IMG/VR virus record: IMGVR_UViG_3300020197_000020
Location: 1-62,607 of that record
Length of the DNA: 62,607 nt
Source: a virus
Reading direction: 5' to 3' (one strand)
Made by a program: the position numbers and the translations under genes. Shown piece by piece: positions 52,368 through 60,454 of the stretch. The notes under the pieces were generated by a model. The model was not told where the DNA came from. It was given only the letters and a program-made list of their open reading frames with translations, and made no database searches. Within the stretch, counting starts at the first letter, position 1, and every line of letters starts with the position of its first letter.

Positions 52368-53026
52368 ATCTTTTGCAATTTTGAAAATATAAATTCTTTA
52401 TCTCTTTCGGAAAAAACTACAGTCTTATGTTTTAAATTGATGCTAACTAACCATTTTCTAACCGTAGACTGAATATTTAGATCTGCAGGAAGATCGACCT
52501 CAAATACATTCTTCTGTCTGGTTTTTGTAATTATTTTATATTTTGCTATAGCAAGCAGTTTACCCTCTTCATTTAATATTGTTAACTCTTTATCAAATAT
52601 AAGATTATAATGGGAATAAAAATTATAATGATTGTTATTAAATTTATAATTTCTTATAATTTTATTTGCATATATGGAGGGAATATAATCTAGATTATTA
52701 GTTAGAAAACCTCTTTCGTAACTTCTTATTATCTTAAAGAACTTTCCACTATTTTCCAAGCAGTCTTTGTGTGACTTACCGCACGTTATATAAATTTTAT
52801 TATTTTTATTAAATCTTATAGCAGCACACTTGATGTAAATTTTTTCATTATTCATTTTTTCATAATCTGGATCTGAAAAGTTTGGCATTAGAATAATGCC
52901 GTGCTTGGTTTTATAGGGTTCGTCCCATATTTTGGTCGAACGTAAAGGCTTAGGGTCTATACTATTGAGTAATTCATAGTAATCACCACTCTTTATTGCG
53001 TTTTGTCTTTTAATTAATAAATTCAT
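52337..53026 (-). CDS. Hypothetical protein, 229 aa
   Basis: Many Tyr, Asn, Lys and Ile residues; the strands are interleaved with KPLRSTKIWDEPYKTKHGI and ITCGKSHKDCLENSGKF. It has no recognised family. It begins one base from the start of the divergent GT31-like gene, so the two likely share a control region. A carbohydrate-active or binding role is only suggested by location. Confidence 0.55.
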   Translation of the reverse strand: MNLLIKRQNAIKSGDYYELLNSIDPKPLRSTKIWDEPYKTKHGIILMPNFSDPDYEKMNNEKIYIKCAAIRFNKNNKIYITCGKSHKDCLENSGKFFKIIRSYERGFLTNNLDYIPSIYANKIIRNYKFNNNHYNFYSHYNLIFDKELTILNEEGKLLAIAKYKIITKTRQKNVFEVDLPADLNIQSTVRKWLVSINLKHKTVVFSERDKEFIFSKLQKIYCDLIKVEL

Positions 53027-53027
53027 T

Positions 53028-53783
53028 ATGAGACCGCTAGTATTGATATTTACCTGTAAAAAATATATTTATAGGTGTAAAGATATACAAGAAACTTGGG
53101 GCCATGACCTTAAAAAAAATAATATAGATTACTTTTTTGTTAGTGGTGACAATCTCGATATAGAGCCATATCTAAATATAGATTTTAAAGAAAGCTATGA
53201 ACAACTTCCACAAAAAACATATATTACTTTTAATAGAGTAAAAGATTTAAATTATACCCACTTTATTAAGACAGATGACGATACATTTTTTAACGTTATT
53301 TCGTTTTTAAAAGAGCTAAACAGCTTATCAAATTTTGACTACATAGGTAAGTTTAACAAGCAAACTTCAGCTTCTTCAAAAATTCATTATTTTAAATGTA
53401 ATGATTCTTTTAAAATTCCCAAACGTATATCTAAATTTTCTTATGCAGAGGGGGGTTTTTATATTTTAAGCAAAAAAGCACTAAACTATATTTGTGCTCA
53501 AAAAGAAAGTACATTCGTCAATAAACCTACATCCTATAAGGGGGAGGATGTTTTAGTGGGTAGCATACTAAAGAATAAAGTAAAATCATTAGACATTAAA
53601 AATAACAACTCAGAAAAATTTAATATGGATCTAACTTTGTTCTCTCTTCACCCTGTAGATACTAGCATATTCAAACAGCTATACAAAAAAACCTTTAATT
53701 CTCAATTAAAAATCTTACAACAAAATCAACTTCTAAACGAATATAATATTAGAGATAAATTCTTGGCAAATCTTAAACCTTGA
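53028..53783 (+). CDS. GT31-like glycosyltransferase, 251 aa
   Basis: The order IFTCKKYIYRCKDIQETW, HFIKTDDDTFFNVISFL (D-D-D metal site), YAEGGFYILSKKAL and YKGEDVLVGSI resembles family-31 beta-1,3-galactosyltransferases. They normally have a membrane anchor; none is present here. Likely cytoplasmic, acting on a phage-made glycan. Family placement is by pattern. Confidence 0.75.
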   Translation: MRPLVLIFTCKKYIYRCKDIQETWGHDLKKNNIDYFFVSGDNLDIEPYLNIDFKESYEQLPQKTYITFNRVKDLNYTHFIKTDDDTFFNVISFLKELNSLSNFDYIGKFNKQTSASSKIHYFKCNDSFKIPKRISKFSYAEGGFYILSKKALNYICAQKESTFVNKPTSYKGEDVLVGSILKNKVKSLDIKNNNSEKFNMDLTLFSLHPVDTSIFKQLYKKTFNSQLKILQQNQLLNEYNIRDKFLANLKP

Positions 53784-55161
53784 AAAAATCTTCCGGTAGC
53801 TTCTTACAAAAGCCTACTTTTTCATAAATTTCTTTACCCGCCGTATCCACGTCCACAAAAGGAAATTGCCGCTCTAACATATATTGTCTTTGAGGCTCTT
53901 TAAAATTATTGTATTTTGATTTATCTAGCCAAAGCGTTTCCTGCCATAACTTTTTATCGAGATAGGGATATCTTACCTCTATACCATGGACTCCACAGCA
54001 ATACTCACAAGAATAAGGATTATTATCATCATAATCTATAACACCATTAATATCCTTAAGCCTTTTAAATAGCTTATTAATACCCTTAAAGCCAATGGCA
54101 TCTCCACCTAAGCCGGATAAACAAATCTTATATCCTTCTTTTTTTGCTTTTAAAAAAATAAGACCGGCCCCTATAAACCCATAAGTCTCTCTACATACAT
54201 ATCCTACAAATTTATTTTTATAAAAATCAAAGTGAGTATAGGCATAGTCCTCGACATTTTTAAAAATTTCATCTCGAGTAATCTCATGCATACTATCTGT
54301 AGGGTCGATAAGCTCTTTATTGACAATATTAGGTATTAAAATCTGTTTTCCTTCTATGATAGGTGGATTTTTAGTACTCAATCCATGGCGCCATAATAAA
54401 ACATTAGACGGCTTTTCTAATACATTGACGGAATAAGCTTTAAAAGGAAGGTTATACTTTAACAGGGCGCTGCAAATAGCTCCGCTATCATACCCCTCAC
54501 TAACACCCATAAAAATTTTTTTAGAAGCAGCAACAGTTCTTTTCAATATACTTTCATCAAACGCCATTTTCCAATCATCTAAATTAACTTTGTGTTCATT
54601 ATCTAAATCAAAAGCTGTTATTTTATTTAATTTTATATTATCATTGCTTATATCGTATGTGTAATAATAATTTCCATATACGTGAAAAATTTCTTTATAC
54701 CCTAATACAGACAGTGCGCTCTTATATGAAGCTATACCTATTGTATTATTATGAATACTAAAAAATATAGGCTTAGTACCGAAAGTGTCAGAGCCAAAAA
54801 TTAATTTCTTTTTTTTCTTATCTAACAAAACGATAGTAAATTCACCATCAAGATATTTAAAAAATTCTGCTCCATACTCTTCATATGCTTTGATTATACT
54901 TTCTCCATCTGATAGACTATCAGGGGTAATGTCTTTATAATTATATATTTCACCATTGAAAACCATTATGATGTCACCACATTTAGAAATAAGTGGTTGA
55001 GGGGTCAAGTCTCCGGTAATACTTAGTAAATTATGTATAAAGTGAAAGCCGCTTTCGTTTTTATAAGAAGTTAAATCTGGTCCTCTAAATTTTTGATAGA
55101 AATTGGCGGCATTTAAAACTTCTTCGGATGTATCTTTATTTGTGACCAAAAAACTACACAT
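53773..55161 (-). CDS. Asparagine-synthetase-like glutamine amidotransferase, 462 aa
   Basis: Cys2 (MCSFLV) is the Ntn glutaminase nucleophile, with FNGEIYN and DGEFTIVLLD of the glutaminase domain. The synthetase half has VSEGYDSGA (ATP-PP-loop variant of SGGxDS, about residues 220-227) and CLSGLGGDAIGF. The protein is shorter than AsnB (about 550 aa). Relatives amidate Asp, sugars or peptides using Gln as nitrogen source. Here it may amidate a sugar or product of the adjacent radical SAM enzyme. It has a perfect late box. Confidence 0.85.
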   Translation of the reverse strand: MCSFLVTNKDTSEEVLNAANFYQKFRGPDLTSYKNESGFHFIHNLLSITGDLTPQPLISKCGDIIMVFNGEIYNYKDITPDSLSDGESIIKAYEEYGAEFFKYLDGEFTIVLLDKKKKKLIFGSDTFGTKPIFFSIHNNTIGIASYKSALSVLGYKEIFHVYGNYYYTYDISNDNIKLNKITAFDLDNEHKVNLDDWKMAFDESILKRTVAASKKIFMGVSEGYDSGAICSALLKYNLPFKAYSVNVLEKPSNVLLWRHGLSTKNPPIIEGKQILIPNIVNKELIDPTDSMHEITRDEIFKNVEDYAYTHFDFYKNKFVGYVCRETYGFIGAGLIFLKAKKEGYKICLSGLGGDAIGFKGINKLFKRLKDINGVIDYDDNNPYSCEYCCGVHGIEVRYPYLDKKLWQETLWLDKSKYNNFKEPQRQYMLERQFPFVDVDTAGKEIYEKVGFCKKLPEDFFKV

Positions 55162-55165
55162 AAAA

Positions 55166-55173
55166 TATTTATA
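55166..55173 (-). promoter_or_regulatory. Consensus late promoter box (TATAAATA)
   Basis: Ends five bases before the ATG at 55161. Confidence 0.6.
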
Positions 55174-55199
55174 CAGTAGTATAAAAAATAAAAACTACA

Positions 55200-55207
55200 G
55201 GTAAATA
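55200..55207 (+). promoter_or_regulatory. Late-type promoter box (GGTAAATA)
   Basis: Ends five bases before the ATG at 55212. The first three box positions are divergent, so this is a weak call. Confidence 0.35.
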
Positions 55208-55211
55208 AAGC

Positions 55212-56366
55212 ATGCTTGATAAAAATTTATGTATTTTGCCATGGATTTCGCTTTATATAAGAGCGGACGGCAATATTTATCCCTGTGAAAGTGTAGCCTG
55301 GCAAGGAGACGACTACTTACTTGGTAATCTAAACACAACAACACTAGAGGAAGCTTGGAACCACGATATGATGAAGAAGCTTCGGCTTAAAGTTATTACC
55401 AATTCTACATGCGAACTGTCTAATGAAGAGAAAAATTCTTGCATGTACCTTATAAATCATTCTCTTTATGAAGACGTATATAAAAATTACAAAAACGAAA
55501 CAAAGTCAGACGGAAGTTATAAAGTTGATATAAAAGCATTATTTTTAGAAAGATCCAATCTTTGTAATCTTCAATGTTTATATTGTTGTGATGTTAGTAG
55601 CTCTAGCTGGGAGCGAAAAAATAAAACCAATATAATGAAAATTAGTGATACTGTTTATGATTTAAAAGTGCTACCTATAACAAACAATCTTAGAGAATTA
55701 TTTTTATCTGGCGGTGAACCGGTTATTAACAAATACAATAAAAAACTCTTACAACATTTAATTAACCATAATCCAAATATAGAATTAGGAATGGCAACGA
55801 ATTTAACTTATAATTTTGAACTATATGAAGAGTTTTTTAGTTTATTAGAAAAATTTAATAATACTAAAGTTTTTTGTAGTGTAGACAGCTCAGAAACTCG
55901 ACACGATTTTATTAGAATCAACTCAAATTGGAATACCGTAAAAACCAATTTAAATAAACTTAAAAACTATAAAGTAAGAATATATTTTAATAGTGTTATA
56001 TCTTTATTAAGTGCTTTCTACTTAAAAGAATTTCACGAAACTTTAATTAATATGAAGATAATAGGCATTGACGGTATTCGATATATTAATTTGACTGGTC
56101 CAGAAGAACTTTGTATACAGTCGCTTTCGTTTAATAAGAAAAAAGAACTTAAAGAGTATCTTATTAGCTACATTAATTTTTTAAAAGAAAATGAAAATTT
56201 ATCTAATAATATAGATTTATATCCAAACAATAACAAGCCTTCTCAGGCTGCAGACAATATAATAAAATTTTTATTTAAAAAACTAGGTAATAATAATTAT
56301 ATAGACAATTTGTCTAAATTTGTATCTATAGATACTATTAAAAAACACTTTGACAGATTACTCTAA
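55212..56366 (+). CDS. Radical SAM enzyme with N-terminal twitch-like region, 384 aa
   Basis: It opens with CILPWISLYIRADGNIYPCES, an N-terminal cysteine pair like SPASM/twitch regions. It then has CNLQCLYC (residues 118-125, CX3CX2C) and FLSGGEP. Radical chemistry on a peptide, sugar or nucleoside is expected. It is convergent with the small gene 56358-56603 and close to a second enzyme of the same plan (57303-58538). Substrate unknown. Confidence 0.83.
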   Translation: MLDKNLCILPWISLYIRADGNIYPCESVAWQGDDYLLGNLNTTTLEEAWNHDMMKKLRLKVITNSTCELSNEEKNSCMYLINHSLYEDVYKNYKNETKSDGSYKVDIKALFLERSNLCNLQCLYCCDVSSSSWERKNKTNIMKISDTVYDLKVLPITNNLRELFLSGGEPVINKYNKKLLQHLINHNPNIELGMATNLTYNFELYEEFFSLLEKFNNTKVFCSVDSSETRHDFIRINSNWNTVKTNLNKLKNYKVRIYFNSVISLLSAFYLKEFHETLINMKIIGIDGIRYINLTGPEELCIQSLSFNKKKELKEYLISYINFLKENENLSNNIDLYPNNNKPSQAADNIIKFLFKKLGNNNYIDNLSKFVSIDTIKKHFDRLL

Positions 56367-56603
56367 AATATCGCCATAATTTTTGGAATAAGAAAAAATA
56401 CTTCCAAAAAACTTTTTTTGATTAAAATTATAATAGGCTATAAATTCTTTATCTTCAGTGGTGTAATTAATTGCAAAGATATTTTTACCTAGAACACTTT
56501 TGTAGAAATTGCCGCTAATTTTTTGTTTTGTGCTTATTTGTTCGGCTAAAAAAGTACCATTATCATTTAAATTTATTATCTCATCTCTTGTCTTAAATAC
56601 CAT
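56358..56603 (-). CDS. Hypothetical protein, 81 aa
   Basis: A small Phe/Tyr/Asn-rich protein (FYKSVLGKNIFAINYTTEDKEF, NQKKFFGSIFSYSKN) with beta character. It lies between the two radical SAM genes but on the opposite strand. The late box is at the exact leaderless distance. Function unknown. Confidence 0.5.
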   Translation of the reverse strand: MVFKTRDEIINLNDNGTFLAEQISTKQKISGNFYKSVLGKNIFAINYTTEDKEFIAYYNFNQKKFFGSIFSYSKNYGDILE

Positions 56604-56608
56604 AAACG

Positions 56609-56616
56609 TATTTAGA
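56609..56616 (-). promoter_or_regulatory. Late-type promoter box (TCTAAATA), leaderless
   Basis: Ends exactly six bases before the A of the ATG at 56603. Confidence 0.55.
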
Positions 56617-56625
56617 TGTATATCA

Positions 56626-56653
56626 TTGATTACAACTAGGTTTATATTATAAT
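56626..56653 (+). promoter_or_regulatory. Early-type promoter of the deacetylase/amidinotransferase operon, leaderless
   Basis: TTGATT (56626-56631), 16 bases, perfect TATAAT (56648-56653). The expected +1 is 56660, the A of the ATG. This box differs from the late boxes used by other genes of the island. Confidence 0.65.
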
Positions 56654-56659
56654 TAATTT

Positions 56660-57328
56660 ATGGTCAAAACTATGGTTATAGTTCCTCATGGAGATGATGA
56701 AATATTAGGCTTTTATGGGGCTATAAAAAGAAATTTAGAGCAGAACAATCATGTTAGTGTTGCGTTTATTATGGGGCCTAAGAACCTAACTAACGAAAGG
56801 AACACTCATCAATTTCACACTATAGAAAAAGTTAAAGATAAGTTAGGTTATAACGAGGTGTTTTATCTAGATATTTTTAACGAACACAATATTCATTCAA
56901 ATAAGCTCGAGCTCATCACAAGAATAGAAGAACTTGTATCTAATAATCATATAGATATCGTTTACACCACCCACTGGGGTGACAACCATCAAACACATAA
57001 ATTATGCTATGAAGCGGTTGTTGCAGCCATAAGACCTATAGGGCCATGTAAAGCATCGAGACTAATTACAGGGGAGATTATATCCTCTACAGATCAAGCC
57101 CCGCAAACAGAAGCACATAGCTTTATCCCTAATATATTTTTGGAATTGTCCGAACAAGAAATAGAGGAAAAGATTAATCTTTTGAAAATGTATGAATATG
57201 AATATATGCAAACCCCTCACCCTAGATCTGAGTGGGGGCTAAAAGCGGTAGCTAGCTTTAGAGGTATACAAGCAGGTGTTAAATACGCTGAAGGATATTT
57301 TTGTGCAAGAGAAATCATTAAAAAATAA
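56660..57328 (+). CDS. PIG-L/LmbE-family deacetylase, 222 aa
   Basis: VIVPHGDDEILGFYGAI carries the P-H-x-D-D-E zinc motif, and YTTHWGDNHQTHKLCYEAV the second H-x-x-D-x-x-x-T-H motif. Family members remove acetyl from N-acetylglucosaminyl compounds (GlcNAc-PI, bacillithiol and teicoplanin precursors), yielding a free amine. It is the first gene of a four-gene overlapping operon with an amidinotransferase, which would use such an amine. Substrate inferred. Confidence 0.88.
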   Translation: MVKTMVIVPHGDDEILGFYGAIKRNLEQNNHVSVAFIMGPKNLTNERNTHQFHTIEKVKDKLGYNEVFYLDIFNEHNIHSNKLELITRIEELVSNNHIDIVYTTHWGDNHQTHKLCYEAVVAAIRPIGPCKASRLITGEIISSTDQAPQTEAHSFIPNIFLELSEQEIEEKINLLKMYEYEYMQTPHPRSEWGLKAVASFRGIQAGVKYAEGYFCAREIIKK

Positions 57329-58538
57329 CATAGAACAAATTGTAAATCAAAAGCATTTTTGTATTTTACCGTGGGTACATTTATATCATTTTACTGATAA
57401 AAAAGTATATCCATGCCCTGTTATGGGTGCATGGGGAGTCAACTCATTAGGCAACACTTCTGATGATATAGAAAAATTATGGAATAGTGAGCATCTTAAA
57501 GAGATAAGACGCAAGATGCTTAACAACGAAGCAATACCTTTTTGTAATAGAAACTGTAATGATTCTATAAACTCGTGCAAAAGACATTTTGGATTAGAGC
57601 TCATAGACAAGGCATCCTCAGCCATTCTAAATACCAAGCCTGATGGAAGTGTCGACCCTATAAACTTTATTGCGTGGAATATTATAGAATCAAACAAATG
57701 CAATTTTAAATGTAGTTATTGCAATGTAAAATACTCTAATCGATTTGGTGAAAAATTAGAGACGTTCTCAGATACAGAGGCCATGAAGGATAAGATATTT
57801 CCATATCTTGATAATATAGAAGAACTTTGGCTAGCATCTGGGGAGTCAGCCATACAAGACAGCTATTATGATATTCTAGAAGAACTTATTACAAGAAACC
57901 GTACAGATATAAGATTGTTTTTTATCACTAATATGAGTGTTGTAAATTATAAAGGTAGAAATATTTTTGAAATACTGAGCAAATTTAAAAATGCAGTAAT
58001 ATTTGGAAGTATAGATGATAGGGAATCTAGACTTGAATACATAAGGTTTGGAAGTTCTTACAGTAAGATATTAGAAAATAGAATAGAGCTTTTAAAATAT
58101 CCTAGTATTAAGTTTTACTTGCAACCTGTAATTAGTATATTTAATATTTTCTCTTTTCCAGATTTTCATAGAGATTGGTATAATCGAGGTCTTATAGGGG
58201 CTGACGAAGTAAGATATTATGTATTAGATTCTCCTTCATATCTTCAAGCCAACATTTTGCCTTTAAAATATAAAAACAAACTTTTAGAAAAATGGCGCGG
58301 CTATCAACAATGGATAAAGGACAACTTAACTGATAAGGTAGATACATACCCTAACAGATGTAACCCCGTTAACTTTATTGACACACTTATAAACCATATA
58401 AGCGTACCAAAAGATAATTTAGAGCTACAGCATTTTTTTACTTTTATAGATGAAAATGATAAAAAGACCGGGCTTGCTTTTAATAATGTTTTTAATGAAT
58501 ATGGAGATATCAAATGCATTTCAAAGAAATATTTTTAA
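57303..58538 (+). CDS. Radical SAM enzyme with N-terminal twitch-like region, 411 aa, GTG start
   Basis: The GTG at 57303 (MQEKSLKNNIEQIVNQ) is chosen over a longer one that overlaps PIG-L by 53 bases. FCILPWVHLYHFTDKKVYPCP and CNRNC give the N-terminal cysteines. CNFKCSYC (about 133-140) is the CX3CX2C site. The GGE motif is changed to ASGES (LASGESAI), a noteworthy deviation. The C-terminal half is long and charged. It resembles 55212-56366 in plan. Its substrate is probably the product of the deacetylase or of the next genes. Confidence 0.8.
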   Translation: MQEKSLKNNIEQIVNQKHFCILPWVHLYHFTDKKVYPCPVMGAWGVNSLGNTSDDIEKLWNSEHLKEIRRKMLNNEAIPFCNRNCNDSINSCKRHFGLELIDKASSAILNTKPDGSVDPINFIAWNIIESNKCNFKCSYCNVKYSNRFGEKLETFSDTEAMKDKIFPYLDNIEELWLASGESAIQDSYYDILEELITRNRTDIRLFFITNMSVVNYKGRNIFEILSKFKNAVIFGSIDDRESRLEYIRFGSSYSKILENRIELLKYPSIKFYLQPVISIFNIFSFPDFHRDWYNRGLIGADEVRYYVLDSPSYLQANILPLKYKNKLLEKWRGYQQWIKDNLTDKVDTYPNRCNPVNFIDTLINHISVPKDNLELQHFFTFIDENDKKTGLAFNNVFNEYGDIKCISKKYF

Positions 58539-59356
58539 ATTTTTATAATTCTTTACCCATACAAAAGTTTATTAAGAATATTAATAATATTGGTAGGGGG
58601 GTTAAAGATATTAATCAAACAGGGTTTCCCTCTAAGCTTTCTACACTAATATCTTTTAACTTTAAAGAAAATAAATTACTAAATTTTAAGATCTATTGTG
58701 AAATATTTAGAAAATTTAAAAAGTACGAAATCTTAAAGTTCTTACCAACAGACAAAGACTTTAACTACTATTTTAGTTATTGGGACAACACCCTTTCATC
58801 TAGCCTTTGCTTTGGTATAAAAGTAGACAAAGACCATCTACCCACTCAATATTTTCATATTAAATTAAACCGTGTAATAAAAGAATTTACAGAGTGTAAA
58901 ATTTATAAGGAAAGGCCAACTTTTAAGAGAACGGGCATTTCATTTGAGTATACTGGTTCTTCTGTTAAAAAGAAATACTATTTTTACTTTACGGAAAGTG
59001 ATGACATAGAGTATTTTAAGCAAAAATATAATCTAACATTAGACGGGGGGTGTATTGATCATATAGAATTTACAGAATTTGATAACGGTGATCAAAAAAT
59101 AATAGTAGTATATTCATATAAAAACGAGGCTGCTTACTCTAATATTCAAAAAACTTTTTTTCATCATACTTTAATTAAAGACTGTGTAGAATACTTTACC
59201 CAAGACCACGACCTCTTACCTTGTTACTTCGGTGTCTATAAAAACAATACAATTGCACTGTATTGGAGCGTTACAGAAAAAGAATTAAAAAATGTAGTAA
59301 ATATAGATCCGCTAGCCTTTAAAAATAAATTAGAAAAATTACTCGATAAAGTATGA
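58514..59356 (+). CDS. Unknown protein with five beta-hairpin/helix units, 280 aa
   Basis: Five similar blocks can be recognised: LISFNFKENKLLNFKIYCEI, CFGIKVDKDHLPTQYFHIKL, GISFEYTGSSVKKKYYFYF, HIEFTEFDNGDQKIIVVYSY and CYFGVYKNNTIALYWSV. Each is a beta hairpin, with helices between. This count and spacing recall ABBA-type prenyltransferases (five alpha-beta-beta-alpha units), but no sequence signature proves it. It overlaps the radical SAM gene by 25 bases and the amidinotransferase by four, so it is part of the pathway. Function unknown. Confidence 0.55.
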   Translation: MHFKEIFLNFYNSLPIQKFIKNINNIGRGVKDINQTGFPSKLSTLISFNFKENKLLNFKIYCEIFRKFKKYEILKFLPTDKDFNYYFSYWDNTLSSSLCFGIKVDKDHLPTQYFHIKLNRVIKEFTECKIYKERPTFKRTGISFEYTGSSVKKKYYFYFTESDDIEYFKQKYNLTLDGGCIDHIEFTEFDNGDQKIIVVYSYKNEAAYSNIQKTFFHHTLIKDCVEYFTQDHDLLPCYFGVYKNNTIALYWSVTEKELKNVVNIDPLAFKNKLEKLLDKV

Positions 59357-60447
59357 AATGTGTTAATAGCTATAATGAATGGGATCCTTTAGAGGAGATT
59401 ATTGTTGGTAATGGATTTCCAGCAGATCTTCCTTCAGATGATCTGGGGTTTAAATTCTTTTTTCATGATAATCTTTTAGGACCAGATGGCGCATTATATG
59501 CAGGAAGATGGTATTTAGAAAAGAGATATATTGAAGAATTAAGAGAGGATTTAGAGTCATTTGTCAATATTTTAAAACAAAGAAATATTACTGTAAGAAG
59601 GCCTAAGGAACCTGCAGGACCTCATGAAGTGAAAACGCTTTGTTGGTCATCAAGCAACTATCCTGCTCTCAATGTTCGAGATCTTACACTAGTAGTAGGT
59701 AATGAAATAATAGAAACATCTGTATTGGCACGGTGGCGTCAATTTGAAAACGATTATCTTAAGCATTTATTCTTAGACTACTTTAAGAGAGGGGCTAAAT
59801 GGACGGCTGCCCCAAGGCCCTTAAGTACTGATAAGTCTATAGATTATTCTAGAGTAGAGCAAACACCAGAAATAAAAAAGTATTATGATACTCTTAAACA
59901 ACAAGAACATAGTAATCTAGATTGTGGGGTAGAGATAATGTTTGATGCAGCAAATTGTATTAGAATGGGCAACACAATAATGTTTAACGCGCCAACTGAA
60001 CATGAGAGATTGGGCGCAGAGTGGCTACAGAGACATCTAGGTAAAAAATATAAAGTATGGACCGTTAATATATTTGATAACCATATAGATTCTTTATTTC
60101 TTCCTATTCGCCCGGGGTTAGCAATCTTAACCCTCCCCATAAAGCACAAATTGCCTGAGCCACTAAGAAAATGGGATATTGTCTATGTTCCTTCTTTACT
60201 AGAGCCGCACAAAACCCCTGATTATATGCCTATTGCATCAGAGAAAATATTTTGTAACCTGCTCTCTCTTTCACCGAACGAAGTCATATGTCAGCCAGAA
60301 TATTATGATATTTTATCTAAAAGGCTAAAACCATTTAAAGTAGAGGTAACACCAAACAGATTAAGACATAGTCGATTATTTGGTGGAGGACATCATTGTC
60401 TCACACTGGATATAAGAAGAAAGGGCAAATTAGAAAATTATTTCTAA
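59353..60447 (+). CDS. Glycine-amidinotransferase-like enzyme, 364 aa
   Basis: The catalytic triad of the amidinotransferase family is intact: FDAANC (Asp198), NHIDSLFLPIRPG (His244) and GGGHHCLTLDIRRKG (Cys349). The start CVNSYNEWDPLEEIIVGNG is also typical. Relatives move the amidino group of arginine onto a primary amine (glycine, inosamine phosphate, saxitoxin or cylindrospermopsin precursors). With the upstream PIG-L deacetylase, a guanidino sugar is a reasonable product. Length is near the family norm. Free amine donor and acceptor unknown. Confidence 0.9.
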   Translation: MKCVNSYNEWDPLEEIIVGNGFPADLPSDDLGFKFFFHDNLLGPDGALYAGRWYLEKRYIEELREDLESFVNILKQRNITVRRPKEPAGPHEVKTLCWSSSNYPALNVRDLTLVVGNEIIETSVLARWRQFENDYLKHLFLDYFKRGAKWTAAPRPLSTDKSIDYSRVEQTPEIKKYYDTLKQQEHSNLDCGVEIMFDAANCIRMGNTIMFNAPTEHERLGAEWLQRHLGKKYKVWTVNIFDNHIDSLFLPIRPGLAILTLPIKHKLPEPLRKWDIVYVPSLLEPHKTPDYMPIASEKIFCNLLSLSPNEVICQPEYYDILSKRLKPFKVEVTPNRLRHSRLFGGGHHCLTLDIRRKGKLENYF

Positions 60448-60454
60448 TTAATAT

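Noticed and set aside
56660-60447. Saxitoxin-like toxin pathway
   Set aside because: Only the amidinotransferase is shared in type. No polyketide-synthase-like starter, carbamoyltransferase or cyclisation genes are present, so the toxin analogy is not supported.
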